A DNA stretch of 64,000 bases from Bedellia somnulentella. Its lineage: Eukaryota > Arthropoda > Insecta > Lepidoptera > Bedelliidae. Made by a program: the position numbers and the translations under genes. Below, piece by piece: positions 52,450-62,180 of the stretch. Below the pieces are notes generated by a model, which saw only the letters and a list, made by a program, of their open reading frames with translations, did no database searches and was not told the DNA's origin. Where the stretch lies: NCBI GenBank assembly GCA_963576735.1, contig OY755174.1:3348001-3412000 (forward strand), written 5' to 3'. Every line of letters begins with the position of its first letter. Positions within the stretch are counted from its first letter, which is position 1.

Positions 52450-55400
52450 TTACACAATGTCTCTGATTTCGGTGTGCCTTACGGCAAAAGCCTCCTCCAA
52501 CTCTTTCCACTGTTTCCTATCTGCTGCTACTCTAATCCAATGCGTTCCTACTGTGAGTTTTAGTTCATCCTCCCATCGCCTTGCTTTCCTTCCTCTGCTC
52601 CTAATACCATCCCTTGGGTACCAAACTGTCACCTGTTTGCTCCATTTTTCTTTTTTGCATCGAAGCATGTGCCCAGTCCATCTCCATTTGAGTCGGTCAA
52701 TACATGATAATATGTCTGTCAATTTGGTTTTATGCCTTATATCTTCACTTCTGGCTCTATCTTTTAGTTTCAAATTGAGCATGCTTCTTTCCATACTTTT
52801 TTGACATCTTTCTAGTTTTTCCCTATGGTGTTTTGTCAGGGCCCAGGATTCGCAGCCATATGTGATGCAGGGTAGGATACAGGTGTCAAAAGTCTTCTTT
52901 TTGATTTTAATACTCATTTCTTTATTTTTCATCACTTCTTTCAAAGCCCAGTACTTTTTCCATCCCGTCGCAATTTTTTTGTCTATTTCCTTTGACATTT
53001 GATCCTTTGGCGATATAATCTGGCCTAGATATACATATTCCTCTACATATTCTAGTTTTTGGCCGTTGTTTATTATTATGTCTGTGGGGGCTGAATTTGT
53101 CATCATCTTAGTCTTCGTTAAATTGATTTCGAGACCCACTTGCCTGCTTCTGTTAACTAGGGTTTGTATCATATGTTCCAGTTTCTTTGGGTCTCTTCCA
53201 ATATAACGAGGTCATCTGCAAATCTTAGATGATTCAGCCGTGTTCCATTTATGTTCAGTCCCAGGTGTTCCCATTCCAATTTTCTGAACATTTGTTCTAG
53301 CACTGCTGTAAACAGCTTTGGTGATAGTGGGTCACCTTGTCTGACGCCTCTTTTTATAGGAAACACATCCCCCGTCGTTTCTAATCTTATACTCGCCTTA
53401 CTTTCTTTGTAAACATTTCTTATCAAGTTTATGTAAGAACTTTCAATCCCCTGCTCTCTTAGACTTATCCATACATATTCATGTATGAGGCTATCAAAAG
53501 CCTTAGAATAATCTATAAAGGCTAGATAAATAGGTTTGTTATATTCATTGTACTTTTGTATGAGTTGTTTAATTGTATGTATATGATCGATGGTACTGAA
53601 TTCTCTTCTAAATCCTGCTTGTTCCACTGGTTGGTTTTCGTCCAGACTGTTAGATATTCTGTTTAACACGACTTTCGCGAAAACTTTCTAAACATTTGAT
53701 ATAAGAGATATGGGTCTGTAATTACCCATATCGTCTTTGGGACCCTTTTTATGTATAAGAATTATGTGGGAGTTGGCCCAATTTCTTGGAATGATGCCTG
53801 TGTATAGTGTCTCGTTAAATACCCGTTTCAGTATTGGGCTTATCTCACTTATTGTACCTCTTAAAAGTACATTTGTATTCCTGTCTGGCCCGGGGGCTTT
53901 TTCCATTTTTTGGCTTTTAATAGCTTTTTCTATTTCGCATTGTAATATTTCAGGTATGTCTTCAGCGTCTTGGGTTTTGTGGTTTTCCATAACATGTTCT
54001 CTTATTGACAGGTGTGTTTTTGGTTGATCCGGACTTGGTTTTTCGTATAATGAGCGATAATAGTTAGTTGCAATGTTTTGTATTTTGATACGTGATGTTG
54101 TTGTTATTTCTCTAACTTTCATTTTTGGTATCCATTCTTTTCCTTTTTCTCGAAGATCTTTGAGTGCCTTTCTGGTGCCTCCTGTTCTGTTAATGTGGTT
54201 CTCTAAGGTTTCATTTCTCCTGTTTATCCTGTCCTTCCTCATATTTTCGCGAATCTGTTTGCTAAGATTAGAGATTTCTTTCAGGTTGTTTTTCTTATAA
54301 GCATAAGCATAAGCATAAACGTTCACGCCGCATATCCCCGAAGGGGTTGGCAGAGGTATTAATACTTCTGAACATCACGTGACTTTGTCATCTGGTGTTC
54401 AGAGTACCCACGTTTTGCATGGACAGTGTACTCACGTGATAGGGGGCAGGCCTATCGCCGTTTTGTACGAATACACTGTCACATGACTAAGTACAACTCA
54501 GCCATGTGGGTTTCCTCACGATGTTTTCCCTCACCGTTAACAACCATGATAAATTAACCACACATATGTCTTTAGAAAAGACAAATTGGTGTAGGCCCCG
54601 ACCCGGGATTTGAACACTTGTTTGTTTGTTTGTTTGTTTTTCTTATCTTTTTTTATTATTAAGTTTTTCCTGTCGTCAATTAATTTTAAAGTTTTTTCAC
54701 TTAAATAGTGTTTTTTGTTTTCTTTTATACGTGACAGAGTCTGATTTTTAAGTTTATTTTCAATCTTTTCATATTTTTCGTTTAGGTCTATATCTGAGGT
54801 TACGGCTTTCATTAAATCTTCTATGGTGTCTTTGGAGTCATCCGTGGGGAATTTCAGGTGGTTTATTAATGTTGATTTCGGTCTAGGCATTTTTGTACTC
54901 TTTTGGTTTAGGCAGCTGCGTACCATGCGATGATTGGTGTTGAAATTTAGGTTTTGTATTACTCCTGTATCACTAAATGAACTGGCTTTGTTGGTGATTA
55001 TGTAGTCTATTTCGTTTCTAGTCTTTCCGTCAGGGGATATCCAAGTCCACTTGCTTTTGGTTTTTTTGTTATATATAGAATTCAAGAGTGTTAAGTTATT
55101 CTCAAGTAAGAATTCAACCAATTTTTCTCCATTTTTGCTTCTTTTCCTGTACCGTATTTACCTATAACGTGTTCTTCCCCTGCTAGTCGAGCACCTACTT
55201 GAGCGTTGAAGTCGCCCATGAGCACTAAGTTGTTTTCCGAATAGTTTTCCACGACTGCTCTCAGTTGTTCGTAAAATTCTAATATTTCCAACTTAGTTGC
55301 TTGTTCTGTCGGCGAGTAGATTTGGATGACTGTCCATATTTTAGTATGTTGTGGTAGGCTGAGGTGCAGTAACGCTATTCTATCTGATATTCCTTCAAAC

Positions 55401-55714
55401 CCTATAATTTGGTTTTTTAGTTTTATCTTTACCAAGAACCCCACTCCTCTTTGACCGGCGATTTCACCTTTGTGATACATGATATAGCTGCTTCTCTCTT
55501 CTATTTCTTCTCCTAATCTCCGCATTTCACTTATGCCCAGAATGTCCCATTTTATGTTTGTGAGTGCTAGCTCTAGCTCTTGTAAGCTCTCTGGTGTTCT
55601 TAGCGTTCTAGTGTTAAGTGTACACAGATATATACAACTTTGTTTTTGGGTGCCTCTTTTTGTACTGGTTTTATTAAGTAAATTTGTTGGAGGGTGTTGG
55701 TCGCATTTCCCCAC
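52450..55714 (-). pseudogene. LINE ORF2: endonuclease plus reverse transcriptase, broken
   Basis: Endonuclease: LCTLNTRTLRTPESLQEL, GISEMRR, LVLMGDFNAQVG (55091-55714), then NEIDYIITNKAS and NTNHRMV with the catalytic His (54537-55121). The two halves are separated by a frameshift at an A-run near 55115. The SINE lies in the linker. RT: KAPGPD, HKKGP-NYRPISLISNV (53688-54326); a frameshift; GFRREFSTIDHI, motif A AFIDYSKAFD, motif B GVRQGDPLSPKLF and catalytic FADDLVIL (53169-53669); another frameshift; LEINLTKTKMM, YLGQIISPKDQM and the basic tail RSRGRKARRWEDEL ... EEAF with stop at 52450. It is inactive but young, since the motifs are all legible. Confidence 0.85.
54298..54633 (-). mobile_element. 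SINE A inserted in the LINE
   Basis: (ATAAGC)n tail at the left, then CGTTCACGCCGCATATCCCC ... GTGTAGGCCCCGACCCGGGATTTG. The copy stops within the tRNA head and continues into (TTTG)n. A 12-bp duplication TTGTTTTTCTTA flanks it (54286-54297, 54634-54645). Unit A of the tandem duplication has the empty site. Confidence 0.85.
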
Positions 55715-55803
55715 GGTGACCAGCCGGGTTGGGGAACAGTTAATTAAAGTTTTTTGTGTATTTGTTGTTTTTTTGTGTTGTTGTTTCCGGACGGAGAAGG
55801 CTT

Positions 55804-56574
55804 CTAGTTGTTTTTTGGCAGCTCTGGCATCGAGTTTGATCTTTCTCGTGAAACATATGCTATGATACTTGGTTTAAGTACGTCCTTTGCGGAGATTTGA
55901 GATTTTGTTATTTTCGATGTACTTTCGGTGTTTAGTTTTTTCTGGGATGGGGTGGTTGGTGAACTTGTTTTTTCTCTCTTCCTTTTCTCGCGGTTTGTGT
56001 TTCCTGGGTTTTTGATGATTAGTTTATCGTACTTAATGAACGCAATTTTTCCATTCTTTCTTTCTTCTTCCAATTTAGGCTGGAGCTGTTTGCGTATTTC
56101 GAGAACTTCTTTAGGAAAGTCCTCCTTCACATACACGTTTCTGGGGAGATTTTTCTTGTTTTTCAGGATTTGATGTTTCTTCCAGGATGTGGTTAGAGAT
56201 ATTATCACAGGAACATCCTTTTCCGATGGCTTACCAATTCAATGGACATTACTTATTTCTTGGCTATCCAGCTGAGTTCCCGATTTCTCGAAAATTTCTT
56301 TTATTGCATTGACTAACTCCATTTCCGTCTTTTCTTTCGCATCGATTCCGAAAATCACCAAGTTGTTTCTCCGCTTTTCTTTTTCATAGAATGAGATTTT
56401 TTGTTCCAAGTTACTAACTTTGGTTTTGAGTTCACTGTTTTCTTCTTTAAGAATTTTCAGCTTTTCATCTAAAGCCTCCATTACATTTTTCGTTATTTCT
56501 GTTGTTAGTATTTTTGTTTGTTCATTAAATTTTTCGTTTATTTTGTTCAAAAATAATTCCATCTGTTGTTCCAT
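55804..56574 (-). pseudogene. LINE ORF1 (coiled-coil RNA-binding protein), broken
   Basis: The first part (56239-56574) reads MEQQMELFLNKINEKFNEQ and a long heptad-rich coiled coil, then NNLVIFGIDAKEK, the start of an RRM-like fold. After a frameshift near 56235 the second part (55804-56208) has LPRNVYVKEDFPKEVLEIRK, QLQP, and GKIAFIKYDKLII, the typical C-terminal domain of L1-type ORF1 proteins, then a Lys/Ser-rich tail. ORF1 proteins of this kind trimerise and bind element RNA. Confidence 0.75.
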
Positions 56575-56764
56575 TCCAACTTTTATATGGCTCCCCCTAT
56601 TACGCGATAATTTTTTTCATCGAACGACTTTATCAGGCTCTTCATTAATAGTATTTTTGGAATAAATAAGGGTTTCATCCATTTTCATTAAAATAAATAT
56701 CCATTTAATTGTTTGTCAATAGTATGACTACTAGATATATAGCTTATCAAAATTTTTAAGTATA

Positions 56765-56850
56765 TACTAACGTCATCGTGCCGTAGCGGTGTACCGTTCG
56801 GTTAATACTAATCGAACAGAAGACCCAGGTTCAAATCTCGGGCATCGCAA
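56765..56850 (+). repeat. tRNA-like sequence, probable SINE head
   Basis: CGTAGCGGTGTACCGTTCGG and, 40 bp on, CCAGGTTCAAATCTCGGGCA (box B). GCGATTCTTTTTTG after it could stop Pol III. No full cloverleaf. Confidence 0.4.
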
Positions 56851-57058
56851 TCTTTTTGCGATTCTTTTTTGCTTTTGTGTTAGCATCTTTGATGAAAACA
56901 ATATAGCGGAAGATATGGGACTCGCCTCTAGCGCGTGGATCCTTTAAATCAGGCTAACGTCGCCTAAAGGCGCTCAGTCGCAATCGACAAGTGACAGGAA
57001 CAGGTGTGTGACTCGAAGAAACAGTTTTGTTATTTTAAGCGAGATAGCGGTACCAAAA

Positions 57059-57135
57059 ATGCCTTCGTGTGCTTTTATACGTTGTGCAAACTATTCCAAA
57101 AGAAAAAACAAATCTCATGGAATCACTTTTCACTC
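57059..57135 (+). pseudogene. THAP zinc-finger first exon
   Basis: A 77-nt exon from ATG to a GTAACT donor at 57136. It encodes MPSCAFIRCANYSKRKNKSH and GITFH plus two bases. Cys4 and Cys9 are spaced C-x4-C as in THAP domains (THAP1 has Cys5 and Cys10), and the exon ends just after FH, as at 15993-16069, with which it shares exact length and phase. The second exon (His/Cys ligands, AVPTIF-like end) was not found nearby. It could be the start of a host THAP gene or a P-element relative. AGATAGCGGTAC just upstream (57043-57054) has an inverted partner near 57714-57725, possible element ends. Confidence 0.55.
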
Positions 57136-57249
57136 GTAACTACATAAAAACTTAAAAAGAATATGATATTTTTAAATTCACTTTTTGCTTTGTTCGCCAT
57201 TTTGCATTCTGGTATCGTCGTTGATACAATTTGACCCTGAGTATCCCAA

Positions 57250-57375
57250 AGACGCACGACAGCAGCATGCGATTGTCTCGCTCGCGCTACTTTCGAATCA
57301 AATATGTTTGTCTCTGTCGTTCGGTAGCGTACAAGACGCACGACAGCAGCATGCGCTTGTCTCGCTCGCATGCTG
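57250..57375. repeat. Direct repeat of about 40 bp, 81 bp apart
   Basis: GACGCACGACAGCAGCATGC followed by G-TTGTCTCGCTCGC occurs at 57252-57290 and 57333-57372. The second also forms a hairpin (CAGCATGCG ... CGCATGCTG). It is adjacent to the THAP exon. Confidence 0.6.
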
Positions 57376-57924
57376 TGTAGTTGAGAATATGCCTCTTTTC
57401 AGTTGAAGGTTATAAGTACGTGCCATATCTATTTTATAATTAATCAAAGGTTAGCATAGAATAATAGGAAGCACTATTCCTTCTCTTTCACATTCAACTA
57501 TGCGAATATGTATGAATAAAGATAATTGAAAGTTTATTGTATGAATTTTGAGTATTCATTTGGTAGGTTTTAGAATATGTTTATAACTTTTTTATTAACT
57601 ATTTTAAACTAATGTTCTCATAGATATATTGTGCTATACTTACGCATAAATTAATATTCTGTGTAAGACTCAGAATGCATAGTTAGTAAATAATAGCACA
57701 TATCTCAATTTTAGTACCGCTATCTATTGACCGATGACTGATTGGCTACAATCTCTCACACATCACCAACAGTCAAGGCAGTGTAGGGGGCAGCACCGGG
57801 TCGTCAAATTATATAGTATACAAATTTTTGATCTATAAATATACTGTATCTAGAAATTTGAAACTTGATGTGATTGACTGATATAACAACTACAAAAAGG
57901 AATATATGAAATTCATCCATCAAT

Positions 57925-58110
57925 CAATCATGAGTATAAACTAACGGCTATAAATCCCAAAAAAAATAGCTTCAGAGGTAGTAATTCTTTATCCACTTTT
58001 GGAAGTTGCATGGGGAAAAGGTAGTCAAATGGGTCTCCAACTGCACCGCCCAATAATTACTTAAAAAGTCTCAATGTTCTTTATATCTATTACAACGCCC
58101 ACGGGAATAT
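57925..58110 (-). repeat. R1 repeat, diverged, minus strand
   Basis: ATGAGTATAAACTAACGGCT, CCACTTTTGGAAGTTGCATG, GGGTCTCCAACTGCACCGCC and GCCCACGGGAATA in R1 order. Confidence 0.65.
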
Positions 58111-58114
58111 AAAT

Positions 58115-58213
58115 AAAAAAAAACAGAAGTAAGATAGTGTTTTTGTATTTTGGATGTAAACCGGATGCAAAAAATGTAGTCCACGCGGACGTTGTCGCGG
58201 GCAAAAAGCTAGT
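58115..58213 (+). mobile_element. Helitron 3' end
   Basis: GTAGTCCACGCGGACGTTGT, CGCGGGCAAAAAGCTAGT: a GC-rich hairpin followed by CTAGT, the usual 3' end of lepidopteran Helitrons. 5'-truncated. Confidence 0.6.
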
Positions 58214-58249
58214 AATATAATAAAGAACAAGACCACAAACCAATTAATC

Positions 58250-58312
58250 ATATTCGAACCCGTAACCTCCGGAGTCCGGTCTCAGAACATTCTTCCCACT
58301 GAGCAAAAGAAG
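58250..58312 (-). repeat. tRNA-like sequence, probable SINE head
   Basis: The minus strand reads TTGCTCAGTGGGAAGAATGT, then GGAGGTTACGGGTTCGAATA: box A and box B at tRNA spacing. No full cloverleaf. Confidence 0.45.
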
Positions 58313-58599
58313 TTTTTCTTTTATTGAATTCGTTTTAAATTACATTACCATGACGACCGCTGCTGCATTCATCTTTGTGGAATATTTGGCGAAATTCGAT
58401 AAATCGGATAATTTCCCCGGAGATATTTCATTATTTCTTACTAAAGCTATTTCCAAGAATATTATATCGCAAGCGGAGTCATTGACTGCTTATAGTAATT
58501 ACGTCTCCATGCATGAGTTATCAATTTTCAGAATTATGTTTGTTACTACGAGTATTATGAAATAGATAAATGTATACCAGCATAATCTTTGCTTTAACT

Positions 58600-58800
58600 T
58601 ACGTGGCTTAGTTGGAAGAGCACGGCTTTACATTCAATGAACGTTGGGTTTGATTTCTGAATTGACGGTGAGAGAATACTTAGTTAGGAAATCCACATGG
58701 TTGAGATGAGATAGAGTAGCTGTTCAAAGCAGCGATAGGCTTTTCCCTATTACGAAAGGATGCTGTTCACGCAATAGAGTACTCTGAACCAAGTAACATA
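58600..58800 (+). mobile_element. SINE A, strongly diverged
   Basis: ACGTGGCTTAGTTGGAAGAG (box A-like), GAACGTTGGGTTTGATTTC, GGAAATCCACATGGTTGAG, GCGATAGGCTTTTCCCTAT and GAGTACTCTGAACC follow SINE A order with many changes. Confidence 0.5.
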
Positions 58801-58879
58801 ATTTCACAAAATATGAGAAAATTGTGTAGCATCGGTTTAAAATATCATTTCCCCATATCTTCTCATCGGTGACTGACTG

Positions 58880-59062
58880 ACTATACGTAAAGAGGTGACT
58901 TTTTACGGGATTTCTGGGCGATGCGGTTGGAGACCCAACACCAAAATCCTATATTTTACCATTTTATCCCCACTTAACTGCTTAAAGATTTTTTTCATTC
59001 CTGAGCTCTGGCTACCCCTTATAGGGATTTATAGCCGTGGGTATATGTGTATGTATGTATGT
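58880..59062 (+). repeat. R1 dispersed repeat, 5' part short
   Basis: GGGCGATGCGGTTGGAGACC, TTTTATCCCCACTTAACTG, GAGCTCTGGCTACCCCTTAT and AGCCGTGGGTATATG with (TATG)n. Confidence 0.85.
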
Positions 59063-59162
59063 GAGAAAAATAACTATAGCCCCTTTAAGGTTATACGGCT
59101 TAAAAGCTATCCTTAACATTCAAGCTCAATAATTGTGCTTCGATATGGGTTCTAGAGGTATA

Positions 59163-59429
59163 TTATTATTATATATAAATAAAGGAAAGAAAAATTTCGA
59201 CACAGGCGGGAATCGCAACGCAAACACTACTTAAACGTGTAAAAGAAATAAAGGATAGAAGAATTTCGCGCTGGCAGCCATTGACTTGACACGGTAGCTC
59301 AATTGGCAGAGCGACGGGGGCGTATACCCGAGGTCGCGGGTTCGATTCCCGCCTGTGTCGAAATTTTTCTTTCCTTTATTTATTAGTAATAATCCCCTCA
59401 TGAGGTTTTCATGAACAAAAAAATTTAAA
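59163..59429 (+). mobile_element. tRNA-like retroposon, copy 3
   Basis: 267 bp with a perfect 13-bp target duplication TTCTAGAGGTATA (59150-59162, 59430-59442). Left arm: TAAATAAAGGAAAGAAAAAT TTCGACACAGGCGGGAATCG, then truncated. The spacer is shared with copy 1 (AAAGGATAGAAGAATTTCGC, CTGGCAGCCA), followed by a full tRNA-like arm and the complete tail GAGGTTTTCATGAACAAAAA. Orientation is opposite to copy 1. Confidence 0.8.
59288..59360 (+). tRNA. tRNA-like sequence (probably not decoding)
   Basis: 73 nt like 10137-10208, with TAGCTCAATTGG (box A, one change), an extra G in the anticodon arm (GACGGGGGCGTATACCCG) and a perfect T arm and box B. TTTTT follows at about 59365. The same missing U33 argument applies. 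Confidence 0.5.
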
Positions 59430-59442
59430 TTCTAGAGGTATA

Positions 59443-60330
59443 GATAAATATATTTACTGATGGAGTATAGAGATTTGGTCCTGTCTGCTCTTATGTATAA
59501 CGAATCAGGTATACCGACGAGCGCAGGACGGACATAGACTCCAAATTTTTTAAGACTGTACAATTTTCATAATTACTTTATTGGTTTGAAGCGATATTTT
59601 CCAATTTATGATACAACTGATTGGCCTCTTCAGATATAATTATATCTCTTTGTATTGGCTAACGTAAAGCTGCAGTGCAAGCACGAGCGCTATTTTATCG
59701 ACACGATAACGGTTAGAATGAGATGGCAGTATACGATACTAAGTAAGTGCGTAAGAGATGGCTGCTTTATCCCACGCGATAACTAGTTTAAACACGGCTC
59801 GTGCTTGCCCATGGAAATAATAAAGTAAATGGATCTATCGATTAACACAAAGTTGTTACCATGCCTTTATGAATTTAAAATATGGTAATGCGAGTTTGCC
59901 AAAGTTGGGCTTTTAAAGTGGTTCAACGAATCAAAGATAATTAACATGTAAATTAAAGGATACTTTGAAAAATAATCAAGCTATCAAAGTAACTCCCAAA
60001 ACTATTGACAAAGCTGCATAAAACCTTATAAGTGACAATTATACTCAACAAAATAAATGCAAGATAAGATGCAACGATTTTAAAATAATGAAAATATTTC
60101 ACAAAACTAAAAACCGGAAAAACAAGTTACAGGATTGTATCTTTTGTATTGAAAATGTTGTGAGCTTTGTCAATGAATTGTGTATGCGGCGTGACGCCGT
60201 TAGCCTTACTTATAACCAGTCACAATTGTTTTGAACAGGAATTATGAATCGTATTAGAACTAATGAGTACCTATTGGAAACGCACAATACATGAAATAAT
60301 CCGTAAAAGTATGAATTTAATTTTTTTTAT
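59443..60330. other. Intergenic, small inverted repeat
   Basis: No gene. GCAAGCACGAGC at about 59678 has its inverse GCTCGTGCTTGC at about 59801, enclosing 110 bp; this may be a tiny MITE. Confidence 0.35.
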
Positions 60331-60572
60331 ACATACATAGACTCACGGCTATAAATGCCTAAAAAGGGTAGCCAGAGCTTCAGAATAAGAAATTTATTAG
60401 CCACTTTTGGAAATTGAGTGAGGAAAAATGAAAAAAAAAGTATTTTTGTGACGGGTCTCCAACCACATCGCCAAAAAATCACTCTTGAGGCCGCAATTCC
60501 CTTAGCCGCCTCTTACAAACACCCACGGGAAGAAATGCGGTAGTGCTATTGTAAGGCGACACTACACAGTTC
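60331..60572 (-). repeat. R1 dispersed repeat, minus strand
   Basis: ACTCACGGCTATAAATGCC, AAAAGGGTAGCCAGAGCTTC, CGGGTCTCCAACCACATCGC and CACCCACGGGAAGAAATGCG to GCGACACTACACAG. Full length. Confidence 0.85.
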
Positions 60573-60717
60573 ATTTTGTTTGAGTGATTTTGCTAGTTTT
60601 TGTTTTTTACCTTAATATACTAACGCCAAAGGGATAATTCCAATTGGAGTAGGTAGAGCTACACTTTTAAGTATTAAAACATTTTGAAGCAATTATTTTT
60701 TGTTTCGTTTATTTATT

Positions 60718-61664
60718 ACTAGTGGATCGTCCCAGCTTCGCACGGGTAGCGTTGTTTTTTAAAGGTTTCTTTCTTTAGTCACTGCTCAAGCATTATGAAA
60801 TTCAGCGCAATGTTTTCAATTTATTAAATTTATAGCACTCCCTAAACAGTGTAGTTTGGTGATTTTGAATGCGCTTTAATGAACGGTTCAGTATTTCCGT
60901 TTAATAGCAAATTTTGGAATAAAACGCTATGAAGTATTTATAAAAATCTAAAAAATAAATCATTACGTGTTGTAGGATGCAACTACTTGCGCCATCTAGT
61001 ATGTTATATGTAAATTAGTAACGATTCGGTTTTGGTCACGGGCGCGATGGCTTATTTTATGTATAATTTCGGTGTTTCTCTACCGATTTCTATGATTCTT
61101 TTTTTATTGAATAGGTTACCTTTATTAAATTAGGGATGAGTGAGAGGTTTACAAACGTAATAATAAACAAATATAATCAGAATGTGCCGAACTGCTAAGC
61201 TATCAGGTATTACACGTGTTATTGTGAGTCAACCGTAAAAGATAGACATAAACTGTTGAGGATTTTTTTTAGATAATTTTATGAAAAATATTTCCGTCAT
61301 ACATGATTTCTATGTAAGTTTAACCATTAAGGCTGCACCCGTGACGGAAGCTTAAAAAATGTAGTAACTTCTCCCGTTTTCCCAAAATTTCCCAAAATTC
61401 CCCTTTACTACTCTGCTTGAAAGTATACAAAAACCTGCCCAGGAGTATGAAAAATAATTGTACCAAGTTTCGTTAAAATCCGTCGAGTAGGATTTGTTTC
61501 CATAAGCAACATACAAACCGACAGACAGACAGACAGACAGACAAAAATTTTACTGATTGCATTTTTGGCATCAGTATCGATCCCTAATCACCACCTGATA
61601 GTTATTTTGAAAATATATTTCATGTACAGAATTGACCTCTCTACAGATTTATTATAAGTATAGA
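60718..61664 (-). mobile_element. Non-autonomous Helitron (Lep1-like)
   Basis: The minus strand starts at 61664 with TCTATACTTATAATAAATCT, then GTAGAGAGGTCAATTCTGTA, a (TGTC)n microsatellite at 61521-61542 and ACGGGTGCAGCC. It ends CGAAGCTGGGACGATCCACT AGT at 60718. Both termini fit lepidopteran Helitrons with a GTCT microsatellite. The two ends were matched by eye; two separate insertions cannot be excluded. Confidence 0.6.
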
Positions 61665-61927
61665 TTTACTTTCTTTAGCCGTGTAGTATTGGCATATAGC
61701 ACTAACTTAGGTCAACAGTTTAACACTGAGACATTAAAGCTTATTAAATTATTTCTAGGTGATGTGAATTGTTACATAACCAGCACACATTCATTTTTTC
61801 CCCTTATTAAATTAGGTGACGAATAGTTTATTTCAAAACGCTGACTACCCCATTTTGGGGTTGTGAATGAATATGGCCTTTCATAAAATATATTTTTTAT
61901 TTTTAATAGAGTTATTTAGATCCTATA

Positions 61928-62180
61928 GACATACATACATACATACACTCTCGGCTATAAGTCCCTAGAAAGGGTAGTCAGACCTAAGGATTTAGAATTT
62001 CCTTATTCCTTTTTGGAAGTTAAGTGGGGAAGAGATGGTAAAATAAAATCCGTTGGTGATGGATCCCCTCTCGAAATAGCTCTTAGCATCGCCCAAAATA
62101 CACTTAAAAGCCACTATACCCTTATTCGCCTCTTACGAACACCCACGGGAAGACATGGGACAGTTCAATTCTATGCCGAT
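61928..62180 (-). repeat. R1 dispersed repeat, minus strand
   Basis: (ACAT)n, ACTCTCGGCTATAAGTCCCT, TTTTGGAAGTTAAGTGGGGA, GTTGGTGATGGATCCCC and CACCCACGGGAAGACATGGG. It has a short insertion in the middle. The overlapping ORFs at 62013-62509 are not gene candidates. Confidence 0.8.

Larger units (their letters stand above)
46997..53688. repeat. 3,153-bp tandem duplication
   Basis: 46997-49480 and 50150-52633 are aligned at a constant offset of 3,153 bp. I saw only two or three substitutions over about 2.5 kb (for example near 49010 versus 52163). The units differ at their ends: the first lacks 1,054 bp of the LINE (equivalent to about 52634-53688) and the later SINE. The junction at 50148-50152 joins LINE sequence to the CXC exon with a few extra bases. 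This is a very recent duplication, or two haplotypes assembled in tandem. Confidence 0.85.
52355..56640 (-). mobile_element. RTE-like non-LTR retrotransposon, nearly full length
   Basis: Minus strand, 5' to 3': a short 5' UTR, ORF1 (coiled coil plus basic C-terminal domain), ORF2 (endonuclease, reverse transcriptase, C-terminal tail), a 3' UTR of about 90 bp and an (ATT)n-like tail near 52355-52372. It is broken by several frameshifts and by SINE A at 54298-54633. Similar ORF2 sequences are often named craniofacial development protein 2-like or endonuclease-reverse transcriptase in insect gene sets. Confidence 0.8.

Noticed and set aside
57123..57406. Arg/Ala-rich ORFs around the 57250 direct repeats
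   Set aside because: They translate a 40-bp direct repeat on both strands; composition follows the repeat and not a protein.
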